A DNA stretch of 64,000 bases from Agromyces kandeliae (GTDB lineage: Bacteria > Actinomycetota > Actinomycetes > Actinomycetales > Microbacteriaceae). Position 1 is the first letter of the stretch. Each line of letters opens with the position of its first letter. The position numbers and the translations under genes were made by a program. Below are positions 62,867 to 64,000 of the stretch, piece by piece. The stretch covers positions 310,001 to 374,000 of the forward strand of contig NZ_WKJD01000006.1 in NCBI RefSeq assembly GCF_009674665.1, given 5' to 3'. The notes below the pieces were generated by a model. That model ran no database searches. It had not been told where the DNA came from and saw only the letters and a list, made by a program, of their open reading frames with translations.

Positions 62867-64000
62867 CTACGGGACGGTGACGGTGCGACAGCCCGCGGAC
62901 GTGGTCGAACCGGGGCCCGACTTGTTGATGGCGTACGCGCAGATCGAATGCGGTCCCGGGCCGAGCCCCGCGAGATCGGCGCGGAACCCGTGCAGGTCGC
63001 CCATCCCGGGGAAGACGTCGCCGAGGCCGTCCTTGACGAGGCTCGCCTCGACGGACGCCGCGCCGACGCCGTCGACGTACACGTGCACGCGGATGGGATC
63101 GACGGTGTCCGGGTCGAACGCCCAGCCGCGCACGAAGGCGGTCCCCTTCTCAGCACCGGCAGCGGCTTCGTCGACCCAGATCTTCGGGGATCCCTGCGGC
63201 ATGGCCACGTCGATGCACCCCAACCCCGCATTGCCGCCGTCGCCGACGTTGATGGCGTACGCGCAGACTCGGTGCGACCCCGGGGTCACGCCGGAGAGTC
63301 GGGCCGAGAACCCGTGAGCGGTGCCGTAACCCGGCCACGTCGGTGTCGCCCGCTCGACATCGGCGGCGATCGACGCCCAGCCCCGTCCGTCGACGTAGAC
63401 GTGCACGCGGATCGGATCGACGACGTCCGGATCGTAGGCCCACCCGCTCACGTCGATGACGCCGATGTCCGGTGCCACGGCTGATTCGAACCGGCCGATC
63501 GGGGAGCCGCTCGGCATGGCCACCTGGGCGCACCCGATCCGCTTGTTCGAACCCGCGGCGACGTTGATCGCGTACACGCAGAGGCTGTGGGTGCCGGGGG
63601 CGACGCCGCCGATCGTCCCGGCGAATCCGTGCCGGTCGCCGAAGCCCGGCTTGGCGCCATCCAGGCCGGCCTTCACCGCGTCCGCGGCGATCGAGGCGCG
63701 ACCGACCCCGTCGACGTAGACGTGCACGCGGATCGGATCGACCGTGTCGGGGTCGATCGCCCAGCCGCGGAACGTGATCTGGCCCGGCGCACCGGCGGCC
63801 TCGTCGATCACGCCGAACGGGCTCGCCGACGGGATCGCGACCCGGACGCACCGCAGCAGCGTGTTCGATCCCGCTCCGACGTTGATGCCGAAGACGCAGA
63901 CGGACCGCACGCCCGGGTCCAACCCGCCGACTCGAGCCGTGAAGCCGTTCGCACCGGTCGAGGTCGGCTGATCGGCCGCGACGGAGGACTTGCCGACACC
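62867..64000 (-). CDS. C-terminal part of a tandem-repeat, probably exported protein
   Basis: The frame is open from the window edge; 377 residues are visible and the N-terminus lies outside. The segment holds three full repeats and part of a fourth, each about 106-107 residues, marked by GWAxDPDxVDPIRVHVYVDG, then SIAAD, then GYGxxHGF and CAYAIN. Each unit carries two Cys near its end (C-x-YAIN and GC), likely a disulfide. Repeats of this type occur in exported actinobacterial wall hydrolases and adhesin-like proteins. No enzyme domain is visible here. It is on the same strand as DUF2142, 69 bases upstream of it. Confidence 0.75.
   Translation of the reverse strand, partial: GVGKSSVAADQPTSTGANGFTARVGGLDPGVRSVCVFGINVGAGSNTLLRCVRVAIPSASPFGVIDEAAGAPGQITFRGWAIDPDTVDPIRVHVYVDGVGRASIAADAVKAGLDGAKPGFGDRHGFAGTIGGVAPGTHSLCVYAINVAAGSNKRIGCAQVAMPSGSPIGRFESAVAPDIGVIDVSGWAYDPDVVDPIRVHVYVDGRGWASIAADVERATPTWPGYGTAHGFSARLSGVTPGSHRVCAYAINVGDGGNAGLGCIDVAMPQGSPKIWVDEAAAGAEKGTAFVRGWAFDPDTVDPIRVHVYVDGVGAASVEASLVKDGLGDVFPGMGDLHGFRADLAGLGPGPHSICAYAINKSGPGSTTSAGCRTVTVP
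63071..64000 (-). repeat. Tandem coding repeats of about 318-321 bp
   Basis: The sequence GTCGACGTASACGTGCACGC recurs at 63071, 63389 and 63710 on the plus strand, 318 and 321 bases apart. It encodes the VHVYVDG core of each repeat. Nucleotide identity is high around these anchors and lower between them, so duplication is not very recent. Confidence 0.7.

Noticed and set aside
63071-64000. CRISPR-like array
   Set aside because: The repeats are in-frame protein repeats of 318-321 bp within an open reading frame, not short repeats with unique spacers.

Overview
The window is about 64 kb of very GC-rich, gene-dense DNA. It most likely comes from an actinobacterium of the Microbacteriaceae (Agromyces/Microbacterium-like). 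Supporting markers are two WhiB-family iron-sulfur regulators, the MtrA-MtrB-LpqB set, a SigR/RsrA pair of the mycothiol oxidative-stress type, a fused E2/E1 2-oxoglutarate enzyme (Kgd), GuaB1 and a PdtaS-type kinase. Family-level assignment is inference. I found no rRNA, tRNA, CRISPR array, insertion sequence or prophage. No stretch over 300 bases lacks a gene. The genes at both window edges are cut.

Layout. 1-4065: two CNNM/CorC-type membrane proteins and guaB1. 4275-8138: kgd, closed by a 20-bp hairpin. 8252-14643: an MMPL/RND transporter, rsrA-sigR, divergent aroA-rsgA, then the peroxiredoxin bcp. 14734-22115: a small membrane protein, whiB1-like gene, pdtaS, an orphan CpaE-like/SAF (CpaB-like) pair, a small HTH protein, two actinobacterial unknowns and a membrane class III cyclase. 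22200-30853 (minus strand): secA, hpf, comF, lpqB, mtrB, mtrA. 30992-38311: a MoxR/DUF58 membrane module with DUF4129, DUF4350, SpoIIM-like and RDD proteins. 38336-51861: ahcY, manB, DUF3499, a degenerate metallopeptidase-family protein, DUF5719, a 998-residue membrane glycosyltransferase, whiB2-like gene, galE, a 49-residue protein, a GlxA-type regulator, manA and an acyl-CoA dehydrogenase. 51911-62797: a surface-glycan cluster of two tandem O-antigen ligase/polymerase-like proteins, five glycosyltransferases, a flippase and a DUF2142 protein. 62867-64000: the C-terminal part of a repeat protein.

Much of the order matches, from memory, Mycobacterium tuberculosis blocks: Rv1841c-Rv1843c, Rv3219-Rv3228, Rv3235-Rv3260c and Rv3689-Rv3695. 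ManA, ManB and GalE can feed nucleotide sugars into the glycan genes. MtrAB-LpqB, SecA, WhiB2 and the MoxR/DUF58 module point to envelope growth and secretion.

The most interesting signals are regulatory or lie at the level of DNA words. sigR carries a consensus-like SigR promoter with a strong ribosome site for a 21-residue-longer form, plus a second, leaderless promoter for the short form. About a dozen genes show a TANNNT-like box 6-9 bases before the start codon, which suggests leaderless transcripts. The 7-mer GGATGCC/GGCATCC occurs about 60 times by eye on both strands, several times as inverted pairs at gene ends. A perfect 18-bp AT-rich palindrome precedes whiB2.
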